In this document: positions 40,478-48,481 of the stretch, one piece after another | How the letters are laid out: every line of letters starts with the position of its first letter | How positions within the stretch are numbered: the first letter of the stretch is position 1 | NCBI GenBank assembly: GCA_002067065.1 | Contig: MVPY01000038.1 | Span: 3,155 to 67,154, forward strand | DNA: 64,000 nt | Reading direction: 5' to 3' | Origin: Methanobacterium sp. PtaB.Bin024 | GTDB lineage: Archaea; Methanobacteriota; Methanobacteria; Methanobacteriales; Methanobacteriaceae | Notes under the pieces: model-generated | Seen by the model: the letters and a program-made list of their open reading frames with translations, nothing else | The model's database searches: none | Told to the model about the DNA's origin: nothing | Program-made: the position numbers and the translations under genes

Positions 40478-41158
40478 TTAATGATAATTATACTTTGTTT
40501 TTATGTATCCACCTATCCATCCACAGACAGCTCCATTAATAACTCCTAATATAATATATGGTATTAAATAGAGGAATGACCCTGTGAAGAGACTTCCTAA
40601 GAAGAAAGAAATAGCCCCAGTAACCACTGCATTTTTAATTCCAATAATCACATCATCAGATAGATAGCCAACGGCTAATAACAGGAAAAAAGTTAAGAGA
40701 GTGAAAATACCTTGGGTGAAAGCCAATATCAATGTTATCACTGCTGCAACTGGGATTACTAAAATCCAACGGATGTTCTGGAAATTAAGCTCATTCATTA
40801 TAGAATTCATAAACCCAGGTTCCATCCCATAAGGATTCTTATGAGAAGTTCTATGAACTCTACCACGATTTTTAAGATCATATATCCATTTTCCGAAGCT
40901 ATTATAATAGAATTGGACCAGTCTATTTTTAAACTTCCCTGGCAGAGAATACAAAGAATGTATTCTCTCTTTAAAAATCTCGCTATTTGTACTTTTCCTT
41001 TCGATTGAGATTTGTTTCCAGGTGGGATCAACGATATCTAAATTTTCAACATACCTTAGTTTACCACCACAATCACATTCACTGACAAAATCTTTTGGAG
41101 ACTCACCTGATTGCAGTTTATAATAACTCTTACATTTTCCACAAATTAGATAACCCAC
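40478..41158 (-). CDS. Zinc-ribbon membrane protein
   Basis: The 226-aa protein starts with a zinc ribbon (LICGKCKSYY, then SECDCGG; CxxC and CxC pairs). A basic ~80-residue linker follows, then three or four C-terminal helices from about residue 130 (WILVVPVAAV-like, then FFLLLAVGYLSDDVIIGIKN, then FLYLIPYIILGVINGAVCGW). The helical part resembles DUF5518-type small membrane proteins, one of which is at 46.0 kb. The start is GTG 41158 with GGTG upstream. Function is unknown. It follows the histidine kinase gene on the same strand, but the kinase start is 107 bases away. Confidence 0.8.
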   Translation of the reverse strand: MGYLICGKCKSYYKLQSGESPKDFVSECDCGGKLRYVENLDIVDPTWKQISIERKSTNSEIFKERIHSLYSLPGKFKNRLVQFYYNSFGKWIYDLKNRGRVHRTSHKNPYGMEPGFMNSIMNELNFQNIRWILVIPVAAVITLILAFTQGIFTLLTFFLLLAVGYLSDDVIIGIKNAVVTGAISFFLGSLFTGSFLYLIPYIILGVINGAVCGWIGGYIKTKYNYH

Positions 41159-41224
41159 ATGAACACCCAGTAATTTGATAAAAAATTATTAACTCAATTC
41201 AAGACTTATATATCTTTCTACTGC

Positions 41225-41389
41225 TCATTTGTATACATATTTTATAAATAAGACAAAAAACACCACAAAAAGGATAATATTTACGATTAATCGTTGCCAG
41301 AATAAATGCCTGAGAAACAGGTAATCTATGGTGAAGACTAAGATAATATAAAACACGACAAATAAAACCTTAATTGATGTTTTAACCAT
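41225..41389 (-). CDS. Small two-helix membrane protein, 54 aa
   Basis: An open frame from ATG 41389 to TGA 41225-41227. It encodes two hydrophobic helices (IKVLFVVFYIILVFTIDYLF and LIVNIILFVVFFVLFIKY) joined by RHLFWQR. I see no good ribosome-binding site before the ATG, so the call is tentative. It lies 66 bases upstream of the zinc-ribbon membrane protein gene on the same strand. Confidence 0.45.
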   Translation of the reverse strand: MVKTSIKVLFVVFYIILVFTIDYLFLRHLFWQRLIVNIILFVVFFVLFIKYVYK

Positions 41390-41539
41390 TTTAATCGTCT
41401 ATTTTTATATCTTGTTAAAATTAAATACAATAATATAGGTTTTTTGTTTCTATCCTAAATTAAATCTTCCCTTCCTGAATCTTAGCAGAAATAAGAATAG
41501 AAGTAAATCCATTTAAAATCTCTAAAATTATCTTAAAAA

Positions 41540-41600
41540 TTCGTGACAACCCCCCATCCTACACTGCAGATTAAAGTATCCTCATAACTCATTTTCTACA
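41540..41600 (+). repeat. Dispersed intergenic repeat, copy A (divergent)
   Basis: Reads TTCGTGACAACCCCCCATCC, then TACACTGCAGATTAAAGTAT, then CCTCATAACTCATTTTCTAC. It shares the CCTACACTGCAGA block with copy D and the general order with copies B and C. It is the most divergent end member. The gap 41390-41867 otherwise holds AT-rich sequence and the inverted repeat before the decarboxylase-like gene. Confidence 0.65.
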
Positions 41601-41750
41601 ATTGAATAAATTGATTATTCCTGTTTAGTAGAGTTTTTTAACACTTTGTAGGCCAAATACTCGTTTTTAAAGATTTAATAAAAAATGTGAAAAGGTTGTA
41701 CAATCTAATATAAAAAAAATATAAATAATTATAAAAAATTAATATTTGAG

Positions 41751-41783
41751 TGAGGTAATATAAAAAAAGTATATGCTACCTCA
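41751..41783. promoter_or_regulatory. Inverted repeat around a TATA-like element before the decarboxylase-like gene
   Basis: TGAGGTA (41751-41757) and TACCTCA (41777-41783) are exact inverse complements, 19 bases apart. They flank AATATAAAAAAAGTATATG, which looks like a TATA region. The site is 100 bases upstream of ATG 41883. A repressor binding both arms would cover the promoter. Confidence 0.45.
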
Positions 41784-41882
41784 ATGTGGATTAAAAGACG
41801 CAGATGATTCTATATTATGTAATATTATGGTGGAAAATTAAAAAAAAGACACAATAAGGGATATTTTGTGGGAGGAGTACCT

Positions 41883-42677
41883 ATGTTTAAAATGGAGAGT
41901 GACTTCACATATTTAATGCCAATTCATTTCGGTGGTGGAAAGTTTGACCCTGATTCCAAGGTCATCCAGAAAACACAGTCCCTGGCCATCAGTTATGAAA
42001 CTGATCCAGCACTTCTTGAAAATTATATTCCAGAAGGGTTTGAGTTATTGGCCCCCGAAGTCCAGGTGGTCTTCAGCAAGTTTACTGAAATCAACTGGTT
42101 GCACGGTGGGCAGTACAACCTGATTAACGTGGCTGCACCCGTCCGTTTCCATGGGAAAAAGGATGAATTGGATGGATCCTACACCCTGGTTGTCTGGGAA
42201 AACAAAACCGCACCTATACTGGGAGGCAGGGAACAGACTGGAATTCCAAAGATCTTCGCGGATATTGAAGATTTACACATTTTAATGCCCCACTATGCCA
42301 CCACTGTTAGTTATGAGGGGAACACCTTCTTGAATATGGACTTTGAAGCTGAAGGGGAAATAACCGGGAATGAATTGGAAACCTTAAAGTCAATGTTCAT
42401 ATCCCAAAACACCATCGGATGGAGGTACATTCCAAAGGTAGGGGCCCCAGGGGCTGAATTAAGTCAATTTGTATTGTACCCCCAGGGTATTGAAGTGAAA
42501 AAAGCTCAAAAGGGAACAGGCAGTCTTAAATGGACTGAAATGACACCCATGCAGAACCCCAATCAGTTCTGGATCATTAATAGCCTCGCTGCTCTCCCTA
42601 TAAAAAAGATAACCCAATCCATATTGTTGGAGGGTCAGGCAATACTCCGTGCCATGGGAGCCAGGGTTATTGAATGA
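41883..42677 (+). CDS. Acetoacetate decarboxylase family protein
   Basis: The 264-aa protein matches the acetoacetate decarboxylase fold: YETDPALLENYIPEGFELLA near the N-terminus, the conserved YLYLDN-like YTLVVWENKTAPILGGREQ, and the Schiff-base lysine in TGIPKIFADI (GxPK). The classic enzyme decarboxylates acetoacetate; many archaeal members act on unknown keto acids, so the substrate is open. GGAGGAG lies four bases before ATG 41883. It is followed after 83 bases by an SDR oxidoreductase gene on the same strand, suggesting a short pathway on a ketone or keto acid. Confidence 0.87.
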   Translation: MFKMESDFTYLMPIHFGGGKFDPDSKVIQKTQSLAISYETDPALLENYIPEGFELLAPEVQVVFSKFTEINWLHGGQYNLINVAAPVRFHGKKDELDGSYTLVVWENKTAPILGGREQTGIPKIFADIEDLHILMPHYATTVSYEGNTFLNMDFEAEGEITGNELETLKSMFISQNTIGWRYIPKVGAPGAELSQFVLYPQGIEVKKAQKGTGSLKWTEMTPMQNPNQFWIINSLAALPIKKITQSILLEGQAILRAMGARVIE

Positions 42678-42760
42678 AGATAAGGATAATAACATGAATG
42701 GAAATGAATAAAAAGGTAACATAAATATGGGTAATGAGAAGGGAGAATGGAGGAGATGTT

Positions 42761-43597
42761 ATGAGTAATTCCAAGTATTATCAGGATAAAATCTGTATTG
42801 TTACCGGTGCAAACTCCGGTATTGGATATGCATTGAGTGAAGAACTCTTAAAAAGAGGGGCAATTGTTTACATGGTTGGCCGTAACCCGAAAAAGGTTGC
42901 AAAAGCTGCCGAACAACTTTCAGAATTTAAAGATCGAGTTCATACTATAATAGTGGATGTAACAGTCCAGGAACAGGTTGAAAATGCTATTAACGATACA
43001 GTGAAAGAAACTGGTGGATTGGATTTCTTATTCAACAATGCAGGTGTGGGTGGCACCCTTCAGTTTGAAACTGCCACCATGGAGGACTGGAAAAATATTA
43101 TCAATGTCAATCTGTGGAGTGTTATTTACGGTACTCACACTGCAGTACCCATCATGCTGGAACAGGGATCTGGACACATAATCAACACCAGCTCCATTGC
43201 CGGAATCACCCCCCCACCATTCCAGGCACTTTATTCACTTACCAAATACGGTGTCACCGGCCTCACTGAATGTTTAAGATATGAATATGCTGAAAAAGGC
43301 CTTCATTTTTCCACCATCTGCCCAGCAAACATTGCCACACCCATTTTCAAAAAATCAATTGACGGTACGACCCACGATGAACTAAAAATCCCTGATGACG
43401 CCTATCCAGTAGATAAAGCAGCGAAATTTATCCTGGACAGGGTTGCAGAATATAATGGAATAATAATAGTCCCTGAAGAACCCTACACTGAAATGTGGGA
43501 AAAATACGTGCTTAAAGACGCAGAAATAGAAGAATTCATGATGCAAATGGCACGTGATCGCAGAGCGGCCTATGAAAAAGGTGGAAATTACTACTAA
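42761..43597 (+). CDS. Short-chain dehydrogenase/reductase
   Basis: A 278-aa classical SDR: TGANSGIGYALSEELLKRG (NAD(P)-binding), NNAGVGG, catalytic Ser in INTSSIAGITPPPFQ and the YSLTKYGVTGL motif (Tyr and Lys). The arginine in MVGRNPKK after beta-2 suggests NADPH preference. GGAGGAGATG lies just before ATG 42761; an earlier in-frame start at 42734 is less likely. Together with the decarboxylase-like gene upstream it may act on a small ketone. Confidence 0.93.
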   Translation: MSNSKYYQDKICIVTGANSGIGYALSEELLKRGAIVYMVGRNPKKVAKAAEQLSEFKDRVHTIIVDVTVQEQVENAINDTVKETGGLDFLFNNAGVGGTLQFETATMEDWKNIINVNLWSVIYGTHTAVPIMLEQGSGHIINTSSIAGITPPPFQALYSLTKYGVTGLTECLRYEYAEKGLHFSTICPANIATPIFKKSIDGTTHDELKIPDDAYPVDKAAKFILDRVAEYNGIIIVPEEPYTEMWEKYVLKDAEIEEFMMQMARDRRAAYEKGGNYY

Positions 43598-43619
43598 AGT
43601 GGATGCAAGAGGTATTTAA

Positions 43620-44900
43620 TTGCCATCTGAAGTTCCACCAAAAGAAAAGAGTTACTCCAGAATAAGAGTAGAATCTGATCTATCCCTGGAAGTAGTCATC
43701 CTACTCGTCCTGGGAGTATTCATGCTCCTTTTTGGGATAGTTTTGTTTAAGATCCACACTGGAGAACTACCCTACACTCCAGATAGTACCTACGGACTTT
43801 TCCTGATCATTGTCTCCTTCCAAATTGTCACCATGGGAAAAACACCCTTCGGTGATATGCGCAGATCATGGGCAATTGTTACAATCGGAATCTGTACTGC
43901 AATTATTGGAATGACTGCCTGTTTCATTCCCGGAACTTTAACCGAGATCGTCCGCATACTGGTAGGGTTAATGTTATTTGTAGGAGGAATATCTCTCCTT
44001 TTACAGCTACTTCTCTCTGAAAATAAGGCAAAAACTTGGATGAAAACTTCCAAATTGCTACAGCACCTGACCCTGGCCTGTGGCCTGGTTTATACTGTAG
44101 CAATCGCTTTAGGTCTTATAACCCTCTTGCCGGGCATAACTATCGATCCTGTAACTGCAGTACTCCTGATTATTTATGGGATCAGTATTTTCTATCTGGC
44201 AGGGTGTATCCAGAAGGTTTCCCAGTTGTATCCACCTGAAAAATTTCCGGAATTAAATACAACTGATTCAAAAGGAGGTTTCCGATTATTAAAGGAAGCA
44301 TCCATTTCTCTATCCCTGGCTGTGCTGATAATGCTCGGAGTTCTTTTAGTACTCCTGGGGGCTCTTCTTTTCCCTATAAATCAGGGTGTTATTCCATTTT
44401 CTGCTGATGGAGAGTTAGGTCTGCTGCTGGTTATAATGGCCATTCAAATGACTGCCCTAGGAGAAACACCCGTGGGTGAATACAAGCGTTCCTGGTTACT
44501 GGTATCAATTGGAATTATATTTACTGCTCTAGGAGCTTTCGCCTGCATTGTTCCTGGAATCCTGACCAGTACGCTTCAGATATTACTTGGAACCTTAAAC
44601 ATCCTTGGGGGTGTTATATTACTATTCAAACGGTTTTTCCCCATTCTGCAGGAGATGCGACACCCTCCCTCAGAACCAGTTGTTTTACCTTCCATACTCA
44701 AGAAAATGCTCATAACCCAGACTATTCTGAATATTGTGGCCATTGCCTTTGGTTTATCAATGCTCCTACCCGGCCTGATCCCCACCATGTTGGTTCCAGG
44801 GATCGTTATTATCAATGGACTTCTTCTATTTGTGTTAGGATACATGCTTCAACAGATAACCAAAATTGAAGAGGAAACAACACCCACTGAAACCATTTAA
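43620..44900 (+). CDS. Duplicated multi-helix membrane protein (HdeD/DUF308-like)
   Basis: A 426-aa membrane protein made of two similar halves of six helices. The halves are marked by PFGDMRRSWAIVTIGICTAI with ACFIPG, and PVGEYKRSWLLVSIGIIFTA with ACIVPG. Each half ends with a long helix pair (LITLLPGITIDPVTAVLLII; LSMLLPGLIPTMLVPGIVII). The halves resemble HdeD-type small membrane proteins fused in tandem. The start is a TTG at 43620 after AAGAGGTA. It follows the SDR gene after 22 bases, so they are probably co-transcribed. Function is unknown. Confidence 0.8.
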   Translation: MPSEVPPKEKSYSRIRVESDLSLEVVILLVLGVFMLLFGIVLFKIHTGELPYTPDSTYGLFLIIVSFQIVTMGKTPFGDMRRSWAIVTIGICTAIIGMTACFIPGTLTEIVRILVGLMLFVGGISLLLQLLLSENKAKTWMKTSKLLQHLTLACGLVYTVAIALGLITLLPGITIDPVTAVLLIIYGISIFYLAGCIQKVSQLYPPEKFPELNTTDSKGGFRLLKEASISLSLAVLIMLGVLLVLLGALLFPINQGVIPFSADGELGLLLVIMAIQMTALGETPVGEYKRSWLLVSIGIIFTALGAFACIVPGILTSTLQILLGTLNILGGVILLFKRFFPILQEMRHPPSEPVVLPSILKKMLITQTILNIVAIAFGLSMLLPGLIPTMLVPGIVIINGLLLFVLGYMLQQITKIEEETTPTETI

Positions 44901-45138
44901 AATCAGTTCTTGGAGATAATTCTCCTTTTCCATTTTTTATTTTCTTTAGAGTTATGCTTATTTCAAACATTTTAAAGCTTATTAATGAAAATTTTGTTTA
45001 ATAATGCTCCTAAATCATCTTAGTTTAATGGATAATTATTTATTTTTGATATAACAATTCCTGACCCTGGTACATACAATAATATAGAAAGTTTATTGTA
45101 GAAAAATTTCTTAATATGATGAAACTGAAGTGAAAGTA

Positions 45139-45642
45139 ATGATAAGAAAAGCAACTTTAGGTGATGTTAACCAAATAGCCGTGGTGATAATGAGGGCCTG
45201 GAAAGGAGCATACACTGGAATCATTGACCCAAAATACATCAAAACAATGAAAAAGGAGAAATATATTTCTATTTTCAAAGATAACATTTCAGAGGAGAAA
45301 GAAATAATCTTTGTGTATGATGAAAAAGGAGATGAGAAAGGAGTGAAAGGTTTTATATCTGGAAAGGAACAGTACGGGAGATATGATTGTGAAATAGTTG
45401 GATTATATGTAGATCCAGAAAATCAGGGCAAAGGAGTAGGGAAACGATTATTCCAGAAAATGGAAGAAGAGTTCATTGCCAGAGGCAAAAGAAACCTTAT
45501 AGTTTGGACGCTTGAAAACACAGCTAACAATAGTTTTTATGAAAGAATGGGCGGAGTTAAAAAAGAAAAGAAGTTATTAGAATATGGTGGAAAATTATAC
45601 TCTGGTGTGGGTTTCAAATTTGATTTAAAACCAAAAAAGTAG
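45139..45642 (+). CDS. GNAT family N-acetyltransferase
   Basis: A 167-aa single GNAT domain: MIRKATLGDVNQIAVVIMRA (beta-1, alpha-1), VKGFISGKEQ, then the acetyl-CoA loop LYVDPENQGKGVGKRLFQKM (Q/R-x-x-G-x-G/A) and LENTANNSFYERMGG at the C-terminus. The substrate (protein N-terminus, amine or antibiotic) is unknown. The AAGTGA before ATG 45139 supports this start over GTG 45130. It stands alone in a repeat-rich region. Confidence 0.9.
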   Translation: MIRKATLGDVNQIAVVIMRAWKGAYTGIIDPKYIKTMKKEKYISIFKDNISEEKEIIFVYDEKGDEKGVKGFISGKEQYGRYDCEIVGLYVDPENQGKGVGKRLFQKMEEEFIARGKRNLIVWTLENTANNSFYERMGGVKKEKKLLEYGGKLYSGVGFKFDLKPKK

Positions 45643-45670
45643 TTAAAGTTTTAACATGATTTTAAACCAT

Positions 45671-45730
45671 GACATGACCCAACATTCATTGCAGAGAAGG
45701 GTGTCTGCATGGCTCATTTTTACAACAGGA
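45671..45730 (+). repeat. Dispersed intergenic repeat, copy B
   Basis: Contains ATTGCAGAGAAGGGTGTCTG followed by CATGGCTCATTTTTACAACA, matching the GCAGAnAAAGGTGTCCGCATAnCnCATT core of copies C and D with several substitutions. It begins 28 bases after the acetyltransferase stop. Confidence 0.65.
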
Positions 45731-45838
45731 TTCCACTGATAATTTACTACATGATAATATTAAAATAATCACTGCGAATTTCAATGATAATATTATTTCC
45801 AAAAAAATCCTTAAATAAGTGCTTATGGTATCGCAATG

Positions 45839-45992
45839 GTTTTATAGAGGTTTGTATTATAGTACATCTAAGAATTATAATCTATAACATCGTTTACACA
45901 TGGAGCCAACGAAAAACCGCCGATCATTACACTGATTAAATGAGTACTACCTTCCTACATTGACACCGAAGATATTTCAAAGTTGCATTTTT
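45839..45992 (+). other. Possible second RNA locus sharing a motif with the 25-kb candidate
   Basis: CGAAAAACCGCC at 45910-45921 also occurs in the structured RNA candidate (25048-25059). In both places a TATA-like GGTTTTATAG or GGTTTTTAT lies 70-80 bases upstream and a T-run 55-65 bases downstream. Local pairing is possible: TCGTT (45890-45894) with AACGA (45908-45912), and AGTAC (45861-45865) with GTACT (45944-45948). Pairing is weaker than at 25 kb, and a 12-base match alone can be chance. The rest of the gap 45643-46042 holds only repeat copy B. Confidence 0.35.
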
Positions 45993-46042
45993 CCATAATT
46001 TCAAAATATATTTTGGCATCATGGTTTTAAGGGAGTATAATT

Positions 46043-46411
46043 ATGGTAGAAATAAAATGGACTACTGTGAGAAGAGGTTTATTATTATCACTCCTTCTGT
46101 GGCTTATTCTTCGAGAAGTTGCCGGGGATGTTGGCGGCATACTTGGATTTGTCATAGCAACAATGGTTGTGGGTTACAGAGCTGATGAAGGTTACATAGG
46201 CGGCGCAATGCATGGATCACTAGTTGGTGCTGTTGGTGGTATTGTAGGTGGATTAATCATACTGATATTATACCTCATCGGATTAGGAGATATAGCAAAA
46301 CAGCTTTGGCCAGTTACAGGAGTAATAGAAGCCATTATCGCCATAGTCCTATACGCAATTGTAGGTGCCATTGGCGGTACCATAGGCTCCGCCATTAAAA
46401 AATTGCGTTAA
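46043..46411 (+). CDS. DUF5518-like membrane protein, 122 aa
   Basis: Three or four glycine-rich hydrophobic helices: LLLSLLLWLILREVAGDVGG, ILGFVIATMVVGYRADEGYI, VGAVGGIVGGLIILILYLIG and ALYAIVGAIGGTIGSAIKKL-type C-terminus. The pattern fits DUF5518, a family of small archaeal membrane proteins of unknown function that are numerous in Methanobacteriales. GGGAG lies upstream of ATG 46043. The gene stands alone between repeat copies B and C. Confidence 0.78.
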   Translation: MVEIKWTTVRRGLLLSLLLWLILREVAGDVGGILGFVIATMVVGYRADEGYIGGAMHGSLVGAVGGIVGGLIILILYLIGLGDIAKQLWPVTGVIEAIIAIVLYAIVGAIGGTIGSAIKKLR

Positions 46412-46497
46412 TCAACCACATACCAAAGAGTAGGATAATATCCTGTTTTCATTTAATTTATAAAAACAAAGAATAATTTTTTTTATTTTATTGCAGA

Positions 46498-46560
46498 TTC
46501 TTGGCCAGCGCCCACCCTAAAATGCAAACAAAGGTGTCCGCATAACGCATTCTGTAATAA
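46498..46560 (+). repeat. Dispersed intergenic repeat, copy C
   Basis: Reads TTGGCCAGCGCCCACCCTAA, then AATGCAAACAAAGGTGTCCG, then CATAACGCATTCTGTAATAA. A 25-base stretch (46530-46554, beginning AAAGGTGTCCGCATAACGCA) is identical to copy D at 47416-47440. It lies just downstream of the sulfite-reductase-like gene, copy D just upstream, so the two copies flank that gene as direct repeats. Confidence 0.85.
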
Positions 46561-46645
46561 AAATTATATTAAAAAATTATATTGGGTTTATAGTTGATTT
46601 TTCTATTTTGAATGATATCGTGAATACATATCATGAATAATAATA

Positions 46646-47317
46646 TCATTCACCAAAAACTTCTTTAGTAAAATTTTCAAATCCAATTCTTTGAATTAAT
46701 CTTCCCATACGAGTTTCAATGCCTTTTTCTTTGTAATAATCAAGAATTTTAGTTATATAATCGATAACCTCATCATCGGAGAGGTTTTTGGCTATTAATT
46801 CCCCTTTTTTAGTCTGGATGCCACAAGTTCCACCTACTAACATCCTCCAGCCTTTAGGAGTTCCTATTAGTCCTATGTCTCTTACCGCTGATTCAGCACA
46901 ACAACTCGTACAACCTGAAAGTGATATTTTTACTTTATGAGGTGTTTTCATCTTATGAAATGTTTCATCAATCCTCAATCCCATTTCAACCGTGTTTTGG
47001 TATCCCTTTTTGCATGAAGTGTTTCCTGTGCAAAATTTAGCGGCTCTTACACATTTTCCAATGAACCCACCTGGTTCCATTCCTAAATCATCCCAGATAT
47101 TATCAATATCTTCCTCTTTAATACCATAAAACCCGATTCTATGTTCAGAATTCATTTTAATAATTTTAACCTGATATTTTTCTGCTACATCTGCTAATTT
47201 GCGTAAAGTGGTTGGATCAACTAAACCACCTGGAATATATGGAATTATGGCATATGTTTTCATGTCCTTTTGAACTGCAGCCCCTTTTTCAGGCATGTTT
47301 TCTTTCTTTACTCCCAT
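46646..47317 (-). CDS. Small dissimilatory sulfite-reductase-like protein
   Basis: A 223-aa nitrite/sulfite reductase ferredoxin-like protein of the single-subunit type found in methanogens (Dsr-LP). After a short basic start come MKTYAIIPYIPGGLVDPTTL, VIKMNSEHRIGFYGI, the first cluster motif KFCTGNTSCKKG (C-x5-C) and the second LSGCTSCCAES (C-x3-C), the four cysteines of a siroheme-[4Fe-4S] centre. It is about half the length of true sulfite reductases, with only one ferredoxin-like/siroheme domain pair. AGGGTGA precedes ATG 47317. The physiological substrate is unknown. It is flanked by repeat copies C and D, which may have brought it here. Confidence 0.88.
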   Translation of the reverse strand: MGVKKENMPEKGAAVQKDMKTYAIIPYIPGGLVDPTTLRKLADVAEKYQVKIIKMNSEHRIGFYGIKEEDIDNIWDDLGMEPGGFIGKCVRAAKFCTGNTSCKKGYQNTVEMGLRIDETFHKMKTPHKVKISLSGCTSCCAESAVRDIGLIGTPKGWRMLVGGTCGIQTKKGELIAKNLSDDEVIDYITKILDYYKEKGIETRMGRLIQRIGFENFTKEVFGE

Positions 47318-47382
47318 ATTTTCACCCTAATAACTATTTAGAAACTCATAACTATTAAATTTATTCGAAATGTATTATGATA

Positions 47383-47447
47383 ATTCATGGCCAGTACACC
47401 CCCTACACTGCAGAAAAAGGTGTCCGCATAACGCATTCTGGAATAGA
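47383..47447 (+). repeat. Dispersed intergenic repeat, copy D
   Basis: Reads ATTCATGGCCAGTACACCCC, then CTACACTGCAGAAAAAGGTG, then TCCGCATAACGCATTCTGGA. It has the longest agreement with the other copies: CCTACACTGCAGA shared with A, and 25 identical bases with C. It lies 66 bases upstream of the sulfite-reductase-like gene start, in its promoter region, opposite in orientation to that gene. Confidence 0.85.
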
Positions 47448-47539
47448 AAAAAATCCTTCAATTTATTTGATTATCTTTCATTATATTTTCAAATCTAGTT
47501 TTGCTAATGAGATGATAACTCAATATTTCACCACTATAA

Positions 47540-47748
47540 ATAAGGGAAAATGATCGAAAAGCACTGCATGATAAATTACCTATAGTCAGATGGCATTTAG
47601 CAATGCTTTTTGTGAATTTGAATCTCTCTGAAGAAGAAACAGATAAGTAGCATCTAGTCCATATATTTTATTAAGATAGAAGTGTCTTTGCCAAAGTATG
47701 GTCAATTTCCAGTTTAACCGTACTAACCCTTGCGTGGTTTGTAGAATG
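47540..47748 (+). pseudogene. Remnant of a helical-repeat (HEAT-like) protein gene
   Basis: One frame reads RENDRKALHDKLPIVRWHLA, MLFVNLNLSEEETDK, a TAG at 47648, seven further codons, a TAA at 47672, and then DRSVFAKVWSISSLTVLTLA before a final TGA. The two pieces resemble consecutive HEAT-type helices (PIVRWHLAMLF; SVFAKVWSISSL). There is no start codon with a ribosome site, so this is a decayed fragment. The family assignment is from helix pattern only. Confidence 0.4.
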
Positions 47749-47769
47749 ATGTAATTGGGGGTGACGTTT

Positions 47770-48462
47770 ATGGATTCTAGGGGTGAGAAAGACTTTGAAA
47801 AGTTTTCTAAAATCGCGGTTAAATTTTATGATTACATAACCCGGGGAACTCTCATTAAAAGGCAAAATGAAGAAATTGCACAATTTTTAATATCAAAAAT
47901 CACCACTGGTAATTTATTGGACGTTGGAACAGGCCCTGGAAGACTTTTTATTGAAATAAGCAAATTAAAATCAGATATTGAACTTTATGGATTGGATATT
48001 TCCAATTCAATGATAGAACAGGCTCAGAAGAACCTAAAAAATAAAAAGGTAAATCTAAGAGTTGGAAATATAGAGAAAACAGAATATGAAGATAATTTCT
48101 TTGACATTATCACCGCCACTGGAAATTTATTTCTTTGGGATCATCCTCAAGAGTGCTTGGAAGAAATAAGACGCATATTAAAATTTAATGGCTCAACTTA
48201 TCTCTTTGAAACATATAATGATTACGATGAACATGAATATAAAATAGCATTAAAATCTACCCTTAAAAAGGAGAGTATTCCCCGAAGAATATTGATTCCA
48301 TATTTTTTAAACAATCAGCTCGATTTTACCTACAAAAAATCAGAAATAGAAAAAATAATAAACCAAACCAGCTTTAAGAATAGTTACAATATTGATAAAA
48401 TAAAATTAAGTGGATTACCAATATGGTTAAAAATTGAGCTTAAAAAAACCAATCATAACTAA
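47770..48462 (+). CDS. Class I SAM-dependent methyltransferase
   Basis: A 230-aa methyltransferase: ITTGNLLDVGTGPGRLFIEI (motif I), LYGLDISNSMIEQAQ (motif II), LRVGNIEKTEYEDNFFDIIT (motifs III/IV) and RRILKFNGSTYLFETYND. The long basic C-terminal part (KSEIEKIINQTSFKN) is less conserved. The codon usage is notably AT-rich compared with core genes in this window. GGGGGTGACG lies before ATG 47770; the TTG at 47755 is within the ribosome site. The substrate is unknown. Confidence 0.87.
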   Translation: MDSRGEKDFEKFSKIAVKFYDYITRGTLIKRQNEEIAQFLISKITTGNLLDVGTGPGRLFIEISKLKSDIELYGLDISNSMIEQAQKNLKNKKVNLRVGNIEKTEYEDNFFDIITATGNLFLWDHPQECLEEIRRILKFNGSTYLFETYNDYDEHEYKIALKSTLKKESIPRRILIPYFLNNQLDFTYKKSEIEKIINQTSFKNSYNIDKIKLSGLPIWLKIELKKTNHN

Positions 48463-48481
48463 ATATGATAAAATATTGGGT

